IMG/VR virus record: IMGVR_UViG_3300047323_000434
Coordinates: 1-22,495 of that record
Direction: 5' to 3' (one strand)
Source: a virus
Length of the DNA stretch: 22,495 bases
How positions within the stretch are numbered: the stretch's first letter is position 1; the number at the start of each line of letters is the position of its first letter. The notes under the pieces are model-generated. The model was not told where the DNA came from. It saw only the letters and a list, made by a program, of their open reading frames with translations, and ran no database searches. The position numbers and the translations under genes were made by a program. Shown one piece after another: positions 11,772 to 19,400 of the stretch.

Positions 11772-13025
11772 TCACACGGGCACACCCAGTTCCCGCGCCA
11801 GCCCCAACGCGTCATCCCGGACCATCCGCGGCCCCGACTTCACCAGCTCCGGCAGCACCGACCGGGTGTGCAAGTTGTACTGGATCGTCTCCGGAGACTC
11901 ACGGAACGCCTTCCCCAGCAGCGACACCGCGGCCGTGCCCTCCCCAAGCATTCCGTGCGCCCGGGCCGACTCGATCAAGTGGTACGAGCGGCGCGTCGCC
12001 GATGGAATCTGGCCCAGGTCCAGCGCGTCCGCAACCTCCAGCGCCTTCGCGGGCTGCATCAGATCGTTGTGCATGGTGATCGCGTACCCGTTGACGATGC
12101 CCCGCCCGAAGACCAACCAGGGGTGCGCGTAGTCGTCACCGAGCTGGCGGGCAGCGTCGTCGGCCTTGTCCCAGTACCGCCACGCATCCCCCTGCTGGCC
12201 CGTCTTCGCGTACGACAGGGCCACCGCGAGATACAGCAGCCCGCGGCGGGCAATGTGTTCCGGGTCCTCTCTGTCCTGCAACAGGGCGGCGGCCTGCTCG
12301 GCGAGGTCGACGCGCGCCTCCGCGGCTTCTCCGGCGTCACGGTGGACGTGGTTCATGTACCAGGCGGCGGCCGCGATCGCGCGCGGGCTGTCCGCGTCCT
12401 GCGCAGCCGTCATGGCCCGGTCGCCGGTGAGGACGACGAGATCCGGCGCGGGCTGGAAGCTGAGGAACAGTTGAGCGAGGTGGTAGGTCTCCGCGAGCGA
12501 GACCAGCGCCCGCCGGCGCTCCGCCCCTTCAAGGGCGCGTGCCGCGTGCTGGGTGTCGGCGAGGAGGCTGGGCAGTAGGCCGACGATGCGGGTGCGGTTC
12601 CCCTCCACCGTCGTCCCGTGGTTGGTGCGGGGGTCGCTGTCGTGCCACAGCTTCCATGCGGTCCGCAGCCGGGCGGCGAGGATCTCCGCGGACTCCGGCT
12701 CGCGGTCGTCGGGGGCGAGCTGGTAGGTGGTGAGAGCACGCTTCACGGTCGGCAGGGCGCCGTGCTCCGCCTTCGTGTAGGTGGCGGCTGCGAGGCGTTC
12801 TTCGCCGGTGAGTTCGGCGAGGTCTTCGATGCCGAGGACGTGCGCGAGCCTGAGTAGTTTCGGGAGGCGGGGCATTCCGATGCGGCCTGTCTCGATGGCT
12901 TTGACCCACTCGGCGGACTGGTCCATGAGGCCTGCGACGACGGCGCGGGTTTTCCCGGTGCGTAGGCGGGCGTGTTGGACGCGCTGGCCAAAGGTAGGGG
13001 GTGCGGTGTCGGTGTGCTCGGGCAT
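11772..13025 (-). CDS. XRE regulator with TPR-like C-terminal domain
   Basis: The 417-aa protein has an N-terminal HTH (FGQRVQHARLRTGKTRAVVA, then MDQSAEWVKAIETGRIGMPR; residues 12-68) and a long helical C-terminal region (about 100-410) with TPR-like repeats, for example LLYLAVALSYAKTGQQGDAW and RRSYHLIESARAHGMLGEGT. This is the XRE-TPR architecture of Streptomyces developmental and antibiotic regulators, where the TPR part usually binds a protein or peptide signal. ATG 13025 has GGAG at suitable distance. A dyad CGTTCTGA-N9-TCAGAACG sits directly upstream, a likely self-binding site. It ends 30 nt before a hairpin and is followed by the Cys-rich operon. The gene looks host-derived in type. 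Confidence 0.9.
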   Translation of the reverse strand: MPEHTDTAPPTFGQRVQHARLRTGKTRAVVAGLMDQSAEWVKAIETGRIGMPRLPKLLRLAHVLGIEDLAELTGEERLAAATYTKAEHGALPTVKRALTTYQLAPDDREPESAEILAARLRTAWKLWHDSDPRTNHGTTVEGNRTRIVGLLPSLLADTQHAARALEGAERRRALVSLAETYHLAQLFLSFQPAPDLVVLTGDRAMTAAQDADSPRAIAAAAWYMNHVHRDAGEAAEARVDLAEQAAALLQDREDPEHIARRGLLYLAVALSYAKTGQQGDAWRYWDKADDAARQLGDDYAHPWLVFGRGIVNGYAITMHNDLMQPAKALEVADALDLGQIPSATRRSYHLIESARAHGMLGEGTAAVSLLGKAFRESPETIQYNLHTRSVLPELVKSGPRMVRDDALGLARELGVPV

Positions 13026-13034
13026 ACTGGACTC

Positions 13035-13059
13035 CGTTCTGACCTAGACACTCAGAACG
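13035..13059. promoter_or_regulatory. Dyad CGTTCTGA-N9-TCAGAACG, likely operator of the XRE-TPR gene
   Basis: A perfect 8-bp inverted repeat 10 bp upstream of the XRE-TPR start codon, in the 139-bp gap to the divergent 59-aa gene. A second symmetric element, TCCCCC-N7-GGGGGA (13064-13082), follows. Autoregulation is the likeliest reading. Confidence 0.55.
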
Positions 13060-13093
13060 CTACTCCCCCTCCGCGTGGGGGATATGGCGGTTG

Positions 13094-13130
13094 CGCCCCC
13101 TGTTCGGCCTGCGGGCCTGTTCAGGGGGCG
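13094..13130. repeat. 9-bp inverted repeat in a divergent gap
   Basis: Arms CGCCCCCTG and CAGGGGGCG with a 19-nt loop that holds a further small GGCC/GGCC symmetry. It lies between the divergent XRE-TPR gene and the 59-aa gene. No gene ends here, so an operator is more likely than a terminator. Confidence 0.45.
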
Positions 13131-13152
13131 TGCCTATGTCCGCAGTGGCCCG

Positions 13153-13158
13153 TAGGCT
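13153..13158 (+). promoter_or_regulatory. Candidate -10 element (TAGGCT) of a leaderless gene
   Basis: TAGGCT fits TANNNT and occupies exactly -12 to -7 relative to the ATG at 13165, while no Shine-Dalgarno lies before that ATG. This geometry is known from leaderless Streptomyces transcripts; the -35 is not evident. Confidence 0.5.
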
Positions 13159-13164
13159 TGTCTC

Positions 13165-13344
13165 ATGTCCCCCACCCCTCTGCCTAGCGGCGCTGTGCGG
13201 CCTGCTGCGGTCGTGAATGAGGACATCCGCGCCCTGTGGCCGCGCGCGCGGGCGGAGCTCACCGCGGAGGAACGCGAGGCGTACGAGCGGCTGTTGGTGG
13301 AGTGGGCGGCCGCGGTCCGGGCCGAGGTCGTCGAGGCCGCGTAG
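13165..13344 (+). CDS. Short acidic helical protein (59 aa), probably leaderless
   Basis: The frame reads MSPTPLPSGAVRPAAVVNED and continues IRALWPRARAELTAEEREAY then ERLLVEWAAAVRAEVVEAA. The N-terminal part is Pro-rich; the remainder is one or two amphipathic helices rich in Glu, Arg and Ala. The pattern resembles short hypothetical proteins common in Streptomyces. Support comes from the -10 element at the correct leaderless distance, strong third-position GC use, and two hairpins just after the stop, the second a canonical terminator. It is divergent from the XRE-TPR gene. Function unknown. Confidence 0.7.
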   Translation: MSPTPLPSGAVRPAAVVNEDIRALWPRARAELTAEEREAYERLLVEWAAAVRAEVVEAA

Positions 13345-13356
13345 AACTTCGCTGAA

Positions 13357-13374
13357 CTCCCCAGCCGTGGGGAG
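13357..13374 (+). terminator. Small hairpin CTCCCCA-N4-TGGGGAG after the 59-aa gene
   Basis: Perfect 7-bp arms and a 4-nt loop (GCCG), starting 13 nt past the stop codon and followed by AAAT. It may be a first, weaker terminator or a binding site. Confidence 0.4.
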
Positions 13375-13441
13375 AAATCCCGGCGCCCCTCCGCTACCGT
13401 CGGGGTGCTGACGTTGCACCGTGGCCGGTCCGTACAGCAGT

Positions 13442-13470
13442 GCCCCCGGGGTGGTGCCCGGGGGCTTTTT
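13442..13470 (+). terminator. Intrinsic terminator with U-run
   Basis: A 9-bp GC stem (GCCCCCGGG / CCCGGGGGC), a 6-nt loop and five T residues on the plus strand: a textbook rho-independent terminator for transcription coming from the 59-aa gene. Its last base touches the stop codon of the convergent collagen-like gene, and the stem may also stop the late transcript arriving from the right. Confidence 0.9.
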
Positions 13471-14111
13471 CACAGGTACTTGCGGCGCGGGTCGAGGCCT
13501 GCGGCGAGTGGGGTCGGGGTGCTGCTGCTGCCCGGATCGGGGGCGCCATCGCGGCGGCACACCAGCGCATCCGGGTCGTACGAGGGCGCCTGAAGGCTGT
13601 ATCCGTCCGGGCAGGTCTGCCCATCCTGCCCGTCACGTCCGTTCGTCCCGTCCTGCCCCGCAGGTCCAGCCGGTCCCTGCGCGCCCTGGGCTCCTGTGGG
13701 TCCGACAGGACCGGCCGGACCGACCGCTCCGGGACTGCCCGCGGACCCCGTCGCGCCCGCCTTCCCCGGAGACCCGGACGGCCCCGGAGAACCCGCCGGG
13801 CCCTGCGGCCCAGGGATCGGCACCGGGACCTCCGTTCGTGCGGGCAGATTGTCCACAGCCTTCGTCGGGTCCGGAGCCACCGGAGTCCCACCCCGCGCCT
13901 GCACCTGCGCCCGCAGCGCCCGCACATCCCCCGCCAGCGTGGACACCGCATCGCCCCGCTTGTTCGCCTCAGCCGCGGCCGCCGCATAGTTGCGGTCCGA
14001 GGAGTCGATGCGATGCCACAACGCCCACGAGATCCCGAACAGGCAGAGGATCGCGCACAGGGTCGCGATACCCCGCCAGTGCAGGACGATCGTGCGCTCG
14101 GTCCGGGTCAT
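13470..14111 (-). CDS. Membrane-anchored collagen-like protein
   Basis: The 213-aa protein starts MTRTERTIVLHWRG. One hydrophobic span (about 12-32, IATLCAILCLFGISWALWH) is followed by a coiled-coil-like segment (NYAAAAAEANKRGDAVSTLA to about 72), a Pro-rich linker, and about 22 uninterrupted Gly-X-Y triplets (residues 101-166, starting GPQGPAGSPG and ending GRDGQDGQT). The C-terminal end has a pair of Cys (TCPDGYSLQAPSYDPDALVC). Trimeric collagen helices are expected from this repeat. It is the last gene of the late operon and is coupled to the TM/coiled-coil gene by ATGA. A membrane anchor is odd for a collagen-like virion fibre; a spanin-like or envelope role during lysis is an alternative, but unproven. 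Confidence 0.85.
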   Translation of the reverse strand: MTRTERTIVLHWRGIATLCAILCLFGISWALWHRIDSSDRNYAAAAAEANKRGDAVSTLAGDVRALRAQVQARGGTPVAPDPTKAVDNLPARTEVPVPIPGPQGPAGSPGPSGSPGKAGATGSAGSPGAVGPAGPVGPTGAQGAQGPAGPAGQDGTNGRDGQDGQTCPDGYSLQAPSYDPDALVCRRDGAPDPGSSSTPTPLAAGLDPRRKYL

Positions 14112-14380
14112 GGGATCGGTGTTCCTCCGAGTCGGATGATCTCTATCTCAAGGTGCGTGATTCTGATGAGGTCGACGCGGCGCTGCTCCTGCAACGCGAT
14201 GATCTGCGTGTCCCGATCGGCGAGCCGCTTCAGAAGACCGTCGCGTTCCTCTTGGACCTGGTCGATCTCCGAGTTGAAGCGCGACGTAGCGTTCTCGCCG
14301 CGCTTCCCCACGTACACCACCACCGAGCCGATCAGCCCAGCTACGCACGCGAGGACCGCGCCGATGGTGGTGGAATCCAA
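14108..14380 (-). CDS. Small TM/coiled-coil lysis-cassette protein
   Basis: The 90-aa protein (MDSTTIGAVLACVAGLIGSV) has one membrane span at residues 5-24 and a coiled coil over about 35-80 (NSEIDQVQEERDGLLKRLAD onward). It follows the holin and precedes the collagen-like gene. It starts at TTG, supported by a strong GGGAGG site 4 nt upstream. Single-span coiled-coil proteins in this place in actinophages are often called second holins or LysZ-like proteins; here the sequence supports only a membrane-anchored coiled coil. Confidence 0.8.
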   Translation of the reverse strand: MDSTTIGAVLACVAGLIGSVVVYVGKRGENATSRFNSEIDQVQEERDGLLKRLADRDTQIIALQEQRRVDLIRITHLEIEIIRLGGTPIP

Positions 14381-14409
14381 CAGACCTCCCAGCGCTTACG
14401 AGGGGCAGA

Positions 14410-14676
14410 TCAGACGCCCGAGGCGGTCGACGCGGAGTTCTTCGCACCGACGGAGCGCGCCACGATTCCCTTCACCAGGGACACCACGGCGGCGCCACCA
14501 GCCACGCCGACTGACTGCCAGAAACTGGCGTGCAGCATGTCGGCAGGGCCCGCGGCTATCTCCACGGACGCGGTGGCGCCGAGGAACGTCCAGATGACGC
14601 GCTCGGCGAGATCCTTTCCGTAGGTGGCCGCGGACTTCACCACGGTGTTCACATCGGGGAGAGAAGAGTCGGACAT
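14410..14676 (-). CDS. Holin (r1t-like family)
   Basis: The 88-aa protein contains KDLAERVIWTFLGATASVEI followed by AAGPADMLHASFWQSVGVAG and GAAVVSLVKGIVARSVGAKN, matching the layout of r1t-type phage holins: a polar N-terminus, two hydrophobic segments (about 27-45 and 52-72) and a charged C-terminal end. Holins make lesions in the cytoplasmic membrane that let the endolysin reach the wall. It directly follows the endolysin gene (20-nt gap) and has a GAAAGGA ribosome-binding site. Family call is by pattern. Confidence 0.85.
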   Translation of the reverse strand: MSDSSLPDVNTVVKSAATYGKDLAERVIWTFLGATASVEIAAGPADMLHASFWQSVGVAGGAAVVSLVKGIVARSVGAKNSASTASGV

Positions 14677-14696
14677 GGTCGTTTCCTTTCGATGGG

Positions 14697-15557
14697 TCAG
14701 ACGTTCGGAACGTGGAGCTTGGACCAGCTCGACGGACCGGGCATGCCGTCCGCGGCCGAGCCGGTGTAGCCGAGCTTCCGCTGCCAGGCCGCGTAGGAGC
14801 GCTCGTCACCAGGGCCCCAGACATCGGCGTGGGACGAGCTCGCGTAGTGGTTGCAGCCGACCGCGACGAGCCTCCGGTGCATCGCCGCGACGATCGGGGA
14901 CCTGTGGCCGGCCTTGAAGAACGACGTCCCCGGGAACGGCTCGTAGGTGGGCTTCTGCGCGGGCTTCGGCGCCTTGATGAACTCGGGCCACGAGCCCGGG
15001 TCGACGTGGCTGTTCTCGGGGACTTGGCTGTGCCCGTACCAGCCGCCTTCGGTCTCCCACACGTGCTCGCCGCGGTGCGGGGAGAAGTCCGTCGGGTGCC
15101 CCATGGGCCACGCCTGCGGGACGCCCCACGAGGTGACCCAGTTCTGTAGGGAGGACCAGCCCTTGCACGGAGTGTCGGCCAGCGTCGCGTAGACCTTGCC
15201 GTCGACCCGGCAGTACGGGAAGAACAGCGCTTCGACCTGGATCACGACCTTCCCCGCACGGTTCGTTCGCGTCCCGCCGGCCAAGTCGACGACGCTCTTG
15301 GACCGGGAGTCGGCCGGGTAGAACTGCGCGAACTCCCCCGTGAACGGCGACCACAGGATGTGCGGGGCCATGCCCACGCCACCACCGGTGAAGTAGGACT
15401 TGAGGTTGGCGAAGGGGACGAGATCCTGCGGCTTCGACGCGGTGGCGTTTTTGTCCCACGTGATGTGCGCGATCGCCTTCGCGGGGTACTGCGTGTCGCA
15501 TGCGGCGTGGCCGCCGACGTCGGCCCGTATCGCCCCGGGCATCCACAGTTCGGCCAT
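14697..15557 (-). CDS. Endolysin: amidase-like domain plus C-terminal peptidoglycan-binding domain
   Basis: The 286-aa enzyme has an N-terminal domain (about 1-195) with AIAHITWDKNATASK (His31) and WYGHSQVPENSHVDPGSW (His176, His184, Asp186), which fits the zinc-ligand pattern of N-acetylmuramoyl-L-alanine amidases (Amidase_2 type). After a Lys/Pro linker (KAPKPAQKPTYEPFPG) comes a wall-binding module (about 213-286: FKAGHRSPIVAAMHRRLVAV, ERSYAAWQRKLGYTGSAADG, PSSWSKL), the PGBD-like form common in Streptomyces phage lysins. ATG 15557 has an AAGGGAG site 7 nt upstream. It lacks a signal peptide, so release depends on the holin. Domain types are confident; the exact bond cut is inferred. Confidence 0.9.
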   Translation of the reverse strand: MAELWMPGAIRADVGGHAACDTQYPAKAIAHITWDKNATASKPQDLVPFANLKSYFTGGGVGMAPHILWSPFTGEFAQFYPADSRSKSVVDLAGGTRTNRAGKVVIQVEALFFPYCRVDGKVYATLADTPCKGWSSLQNWVTSWGVPQAWPMGHPTDFSPHRGEHVWETEGGWYGHSQVPENSHVDPGSWPEFIKAPKPAQKPTYEPFPGTSFFKAGHRSPIVAAMHRRLVAVGCNHYASSSHADVWGPGDERSYAAWQRKLGYTGSAADGMPGPSSWSKLHVPNV

Positions 15558-15584
15558 GGTCAGACTCCCTTGCTGTCGCTACAG

Positions 15585-15604
15585 GAGACGATACGGTTCG
15601 TCTC
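15585..15604. repeat. Hairpin GAGACGA-N6-TCGTCTC between tail and lysis genes
   Basis: A perfect 7-bp inverted repeat with a 6-nt loop in the 96-nt gap between the last small tail gene and the endolysin. No U-run follows on either strand. It may attenuate or protect the lysis part of the late transcript. Confidence 0.4.
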
Positions 15605-15653
15605 GCCAACTTGCCTGAGCAGTCCCGGTGTGGATCTCCTCAGAAACCACGGG

Positions 15654-15851
15654 CTATATGACGGTGATGACCTGCTCGTACTGCTGCGCGACCACACTGC
15701 CCACACCAGCCGTACCAGCAAGGAACGCCCTCACAGCGTTCACCACGTCGATCTCCTGCACGACGGGCGTCTCCTGATCGATCGCGGTGATATTCACCGA
15801 CACCACAGGCTGACCGCTCCCGTTTTTCCCAGTAATCACGTAAGTGGGCAC
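15654..15851 (-). CDS. Small tail-region protein, unknown function
   Basis: The 65-aa product (MPTYVITGKNGSGQPVVSVN) is beta-rich at the start and helical at the end (EIDVVNAVRAFLAGTAG). It starts at GTG with AAAGGAG 8 nt upstream. It sits between the small tail-tip gene and the lysis cassette, and is probably a minor structural or assembly protein; no family is recognised. Confidence 0.65.
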   Translation of the reverse strand: MPTYVITGKNGSGQPVVSVNITAIDQETPVVQEIDVVNAVRAFLAGTAGVGSVVAQQYEQVITVI

Positions 15852-15864
15852 AGTCCCAACTCCT

Positions 15865-16419
15865 TTAGGCGATGCGCTGGAGGCGCAGCCAACTGTCGGT
15901 ATAAAGAGTGGTGGCGGTCGCGGATGAGGTGCCTTGTGCCCAGTCCAGAGACACCGTCCCTGACGTCGGTCCGACGCGGATCGTTCCGTTGATGGTCACC
16001 ACCAGCGTTGCTCCAGCCCCGAGGGCGCCATGGACTCGGCCCGCCCCCAGATCGGCGGATTCCGTACGGATCAAATAGCCCGTCCCGCCCGACGTGTTAA
16101 GAGTGAGGGTCGGCGTTGCGTTGGAGCCCACGACGTTGTTACCGGCTCCCAGTGCCATCCATTCGCCGAGCGCTTGAGAAGGTGCGGTCACCTGCAACTT
16201 GAAATCGCCAGCGGTATCACCGTCGTATTTGAGCCAGCCGTCCATGATGTACACGGCATTTGCGTCGACAGAGAATTGCAGATGAGGATCAGCGGATGTT
16301 GTCGTCGTTGCCGAACGTTGGGTGTCCGCAGTTTTGCGGGCCACCTGCGGCAGCATCGACCGCAGCAGTGCGGCGGCGAGTCGCTGCCCTGCGAGGGGCG
16401 TGGGATAGGCCTCCGGCAT
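15865..16419 (-). CDS. Minor tail / receptor-binding-type protein
   Basis: The 184-aa protein starts MPEAYPTPLAGQRLAAALLR; a helical N-terminus (to about residue 30) leads into a beta-rich jelly-roll-like domain: DPHLQFSVDANAVYIMDGWL, YDGDTAGDFKLQVTAP, GTGYLIRTESADLG and a closing LDWAQGTSSATATTLYTDSW. Alternating hydrophobic/polar strands and the SWLRLQRIA end are typical of small phage tail-tip or adsorption proteins. It follows the 1107-aa tail gene by 10 nt, with an AAGGAGG site overlapping the upstream stop region. Tail-tip role is from context. Confidence 0.75.
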   Translation of the reverse strand: MPEAYPTPLAGQRLAAALLRSMLPQVARKTADTQRSATTTTSADPHLQFSVDANAVYIMDGWLKYDGDTAGDFKLQVTAPSQALGEWMALGAGNNVVGSNATPTLTLNTSGGTGYLIRTESADLGAGRVHGALGAGATLVVTINGTIRVGPTSGTVSLDWAQGTSSATATTLYTDSWLRLQRIA

Positions 16420-16429
16420 GACAGCCTCC

Positions 16430-19400
16430 TTACTCGGCGAGAATCGTCGGATAGGCGAGACGGACGTCTTCGCCAGCAGAATGGGCTTTTACGACGCCGT
16501 TTGTAGAGCGGGTCACCGTGAAATTCTGCGGGTTCAGCAGTTGGAAGACGGCGTGCGTGAACAGCACGGGCAGTGTGTTCGTGTTGGTGGCGTCGAGGAT
16601 CGAGCGGACGCCGACCGATCCGGCAGCCGTCTGTGAGGTGTCGGTGGCGGTCGCCTGCCAGATGGGCGGTTCGACTTGGCCGCGCGGCCACGCTTTGGCC
16701 CGAAGGGTGGACCCTTGCACCTGGAAGCGGAGGGTGAAATAGGCGCCCGCCGCGTGGGTTCCCGGAATGGGCACGGTGGCGAGATCGGTTTGGGCGCCGC
16801 CGGCACGCTTCTCCAGCACCAGTGTGAGCGTCTGATCTGGGTTGAAAGCGACGCGTGCGTTGTAGTGGTTGTTGACGTCGGTGGCGCGCGCGATGAGGTG
16901 TGTGTATTGCGGGCCGCCCGTGGCCAGAGCGCTCGTTGCCACATCCATTTGCAGGTCGATGTCCGCCGACGGGGACGGGACCATAGTGAAACGGTTCGAG
17001 TTGATGGCGCCCACGGAATGCACTGCCTCGGCGCCCTGGGTGAAGTAGTCGGACGCCGCGCCGCCCGATGTGGTCCACGCCTGTCCCGTGTCTGCGGATC
17101 CCCAGGTGTTCGCCTGGGTGCGAGTGAACGTGTCGAGGATCGCCGGGGTGATGGCGCCCGCCCGCATCACCTCGCCGCCCACGCGAATGTCGAAGGGGAA
17201 GTCATCGCCGCTGGTGTCGCTGGCGAGACGGAAAATGATCTCGTCGGCGTAGAGGACGTCCGTCACGGGCGGGAAGTTCGGCACCGTCGGGGCCAGGTTC
17301 GCGTAGACGGCGGACGCTGGAGGTGTGGCGGTGAGCTGGAAGAACGTCCACACGTTGGCGGTGACCGCCTGGTCGTTGGACGTGGTCGTCAGATACCCGT
17401 GGGAGACATCGAACCAGTTGATGTTCAAATCGACATTGCGACTCGTGGCGCACAGCAGCCACCCGGACAGCACGTACTGCTGGCCCACGGTCACGGCGAT
17501 CTGTTCTGAGCCCGCGTTCGGGAACTGCGAGACTCCGTCTGGGGTGATCCGCATCGACCACGAGCCGCCGAACGACGGTGTGCCAGGCGTGGCCACACGG
17601 GCAATGCTGGCACCCGAAGCCACCCAGTTGGCCAAGTCGGTTTCGAAGGAGCGGTTCGTGTTGAGCTGCCCGGACTGGACCCAGCCCGGGCCCGAGGTGG
17701 TGGCCACGGTGACGCTGGTCGTGGTCGCGTCGAGGTCGGCGGCGAGCTGACTGCCGTCTGTGTCGATCCGGGCTGTCGTGGTGTCGAGGTAGCCGATCGT
17801 GTTGTACGGGCTCGCGGGAGCACAGGTGACCGTGATCCGGTGCTGGAAATGGGTGATGCTCTCGGAGAACCCGAGGACGAGTTGGTCAATCGTGTCCCCA
17901 CCCAGCCACGCCGGCGGGTTGATGACCTGCACCCGGTCGCCCATCCGCAGTCCGAGGATCGCCCGCCGCATGTCCGGAGTGATCGACGCGTGCGCCAAGT
18001 TGACGCTGATCTGCGGGTAGCGGGCTTCGTCCACGGTGCCCAAGTGGACACGCCATGCGGCCTGGTCCAGCAGTGTCGGCGTGCCCGAGGTGGCCAAGTT
18101 CAGGGCGAGCGGGGAGTTCGCGTTGGGCCCATAGACTCCGACCCCGGTCGGAGGGGGCGCCGTCGACAGGGGCCCGGACGTCTCCTCGTAGGTGGCCGTC
18201 ACGCCGCCCACGCTGACGGTGACCCGGTTGGCGAGGTACCGGTCGTCCTCCACAGGGGTGGGGACCTGGGACAAGTTGAACCCGCTGTAGTTGAGCACCA
18301 AGGCCGGGTCCTGGTTGTACAGGCTGGCCCGGGTCCGGTAGCCGAGGCCGAGGGTCGCGAGGTTCTCGTACAGCAGCCCGTCGTCGGCGAGGACGGCCTC
18401 CTGCATCAAGGCGAGAGGGTTCTGCTTGCTCTGCGCGCCGAGGGCCACCGTGTCGTCGAGGTCGCCGACCCAGTCGAAAGGGATCCCGCTCTCGCCACAC
18501 AGCCGCTGAATGCGGCGCCCGGATGCCTCGCCGACCGGGTTGAGGCGCACCCCGAGCGCGCCTACTGCGGTGATCGTGTTCTCTACGGTGACGTGCCCGA
18601 TGGCGACTCCGGGCAGGAACTGGGTCCCGTTTGGGCCGACCGCGGACCGGCTGGCCGGGCCGAACTGGACCTTCGTCACCCTCGACAGCTGGGTCACGTT
18701 CGCCGTGTCGTTGACGGAATACGTGAGCCCCGTGTTGACGTCCGTGATCCGCACCGCGCGGGTGATTGCCGTCCCGGACTCCTGGAACTCCACGCTGATG
18801 TACATCTGACGGCCGCGCACGTCGAGGGTGTGCGGTAGCTCGATGCCGAGGAGGGACCCGTCGGCCGCGCACATGCGCAGGGTGAGGCTGGTGGAGGTCG
18901 CGGAGTAGTACAGCTCCCAGAACTGGGCACTGCCGGCGCTGTAGTCGACCTGGTCGATCGAGCAGATCACCTTGCCGTCCGACAGCCCAGCCGCCGGGAT
19001 GAACACCAGGAAGCGGACCTGCGTCGCGGTGGGGTCGGCGTATGCGGCAACGCCGCCGGACAGGTAGCTGGAGGTGAGGTCGGGGAGTGGGTCGGACGCG
19101 CCGAACCCGGAGTAGCTTGCCAGGGCCGGGGTGCCCGAGACGGTCATCGGGGAGCCGCTCGCCAGGGCCGACGCGATCGTCGTCGCATCCGATGGGTCCT
19201 CGCACGACCAGTACGCAACGACCTGCGGGCCGATCGGGTCCGTGACCGCGTTGTAGATCACGCTGCGTTCGGGAGCCGGGCCCTGCACGAGACGCTGCAA
19301 GAGCCCGTTCACGCTGACGTCGACCCACACGTCCGTGCCCGTCGGGTCCCACGACGCCGGCCAGCGCGGGATCTCCCCCTGGATGCGGTAGCTCTTGCCG

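Noticed and set aside
13060-13560. 166-codon minus-strand frame across the terminator region
   Set aside because: It crosses a canonical terminator and runs antisense to the 59-aa gene; composition is that of a shadow frame.
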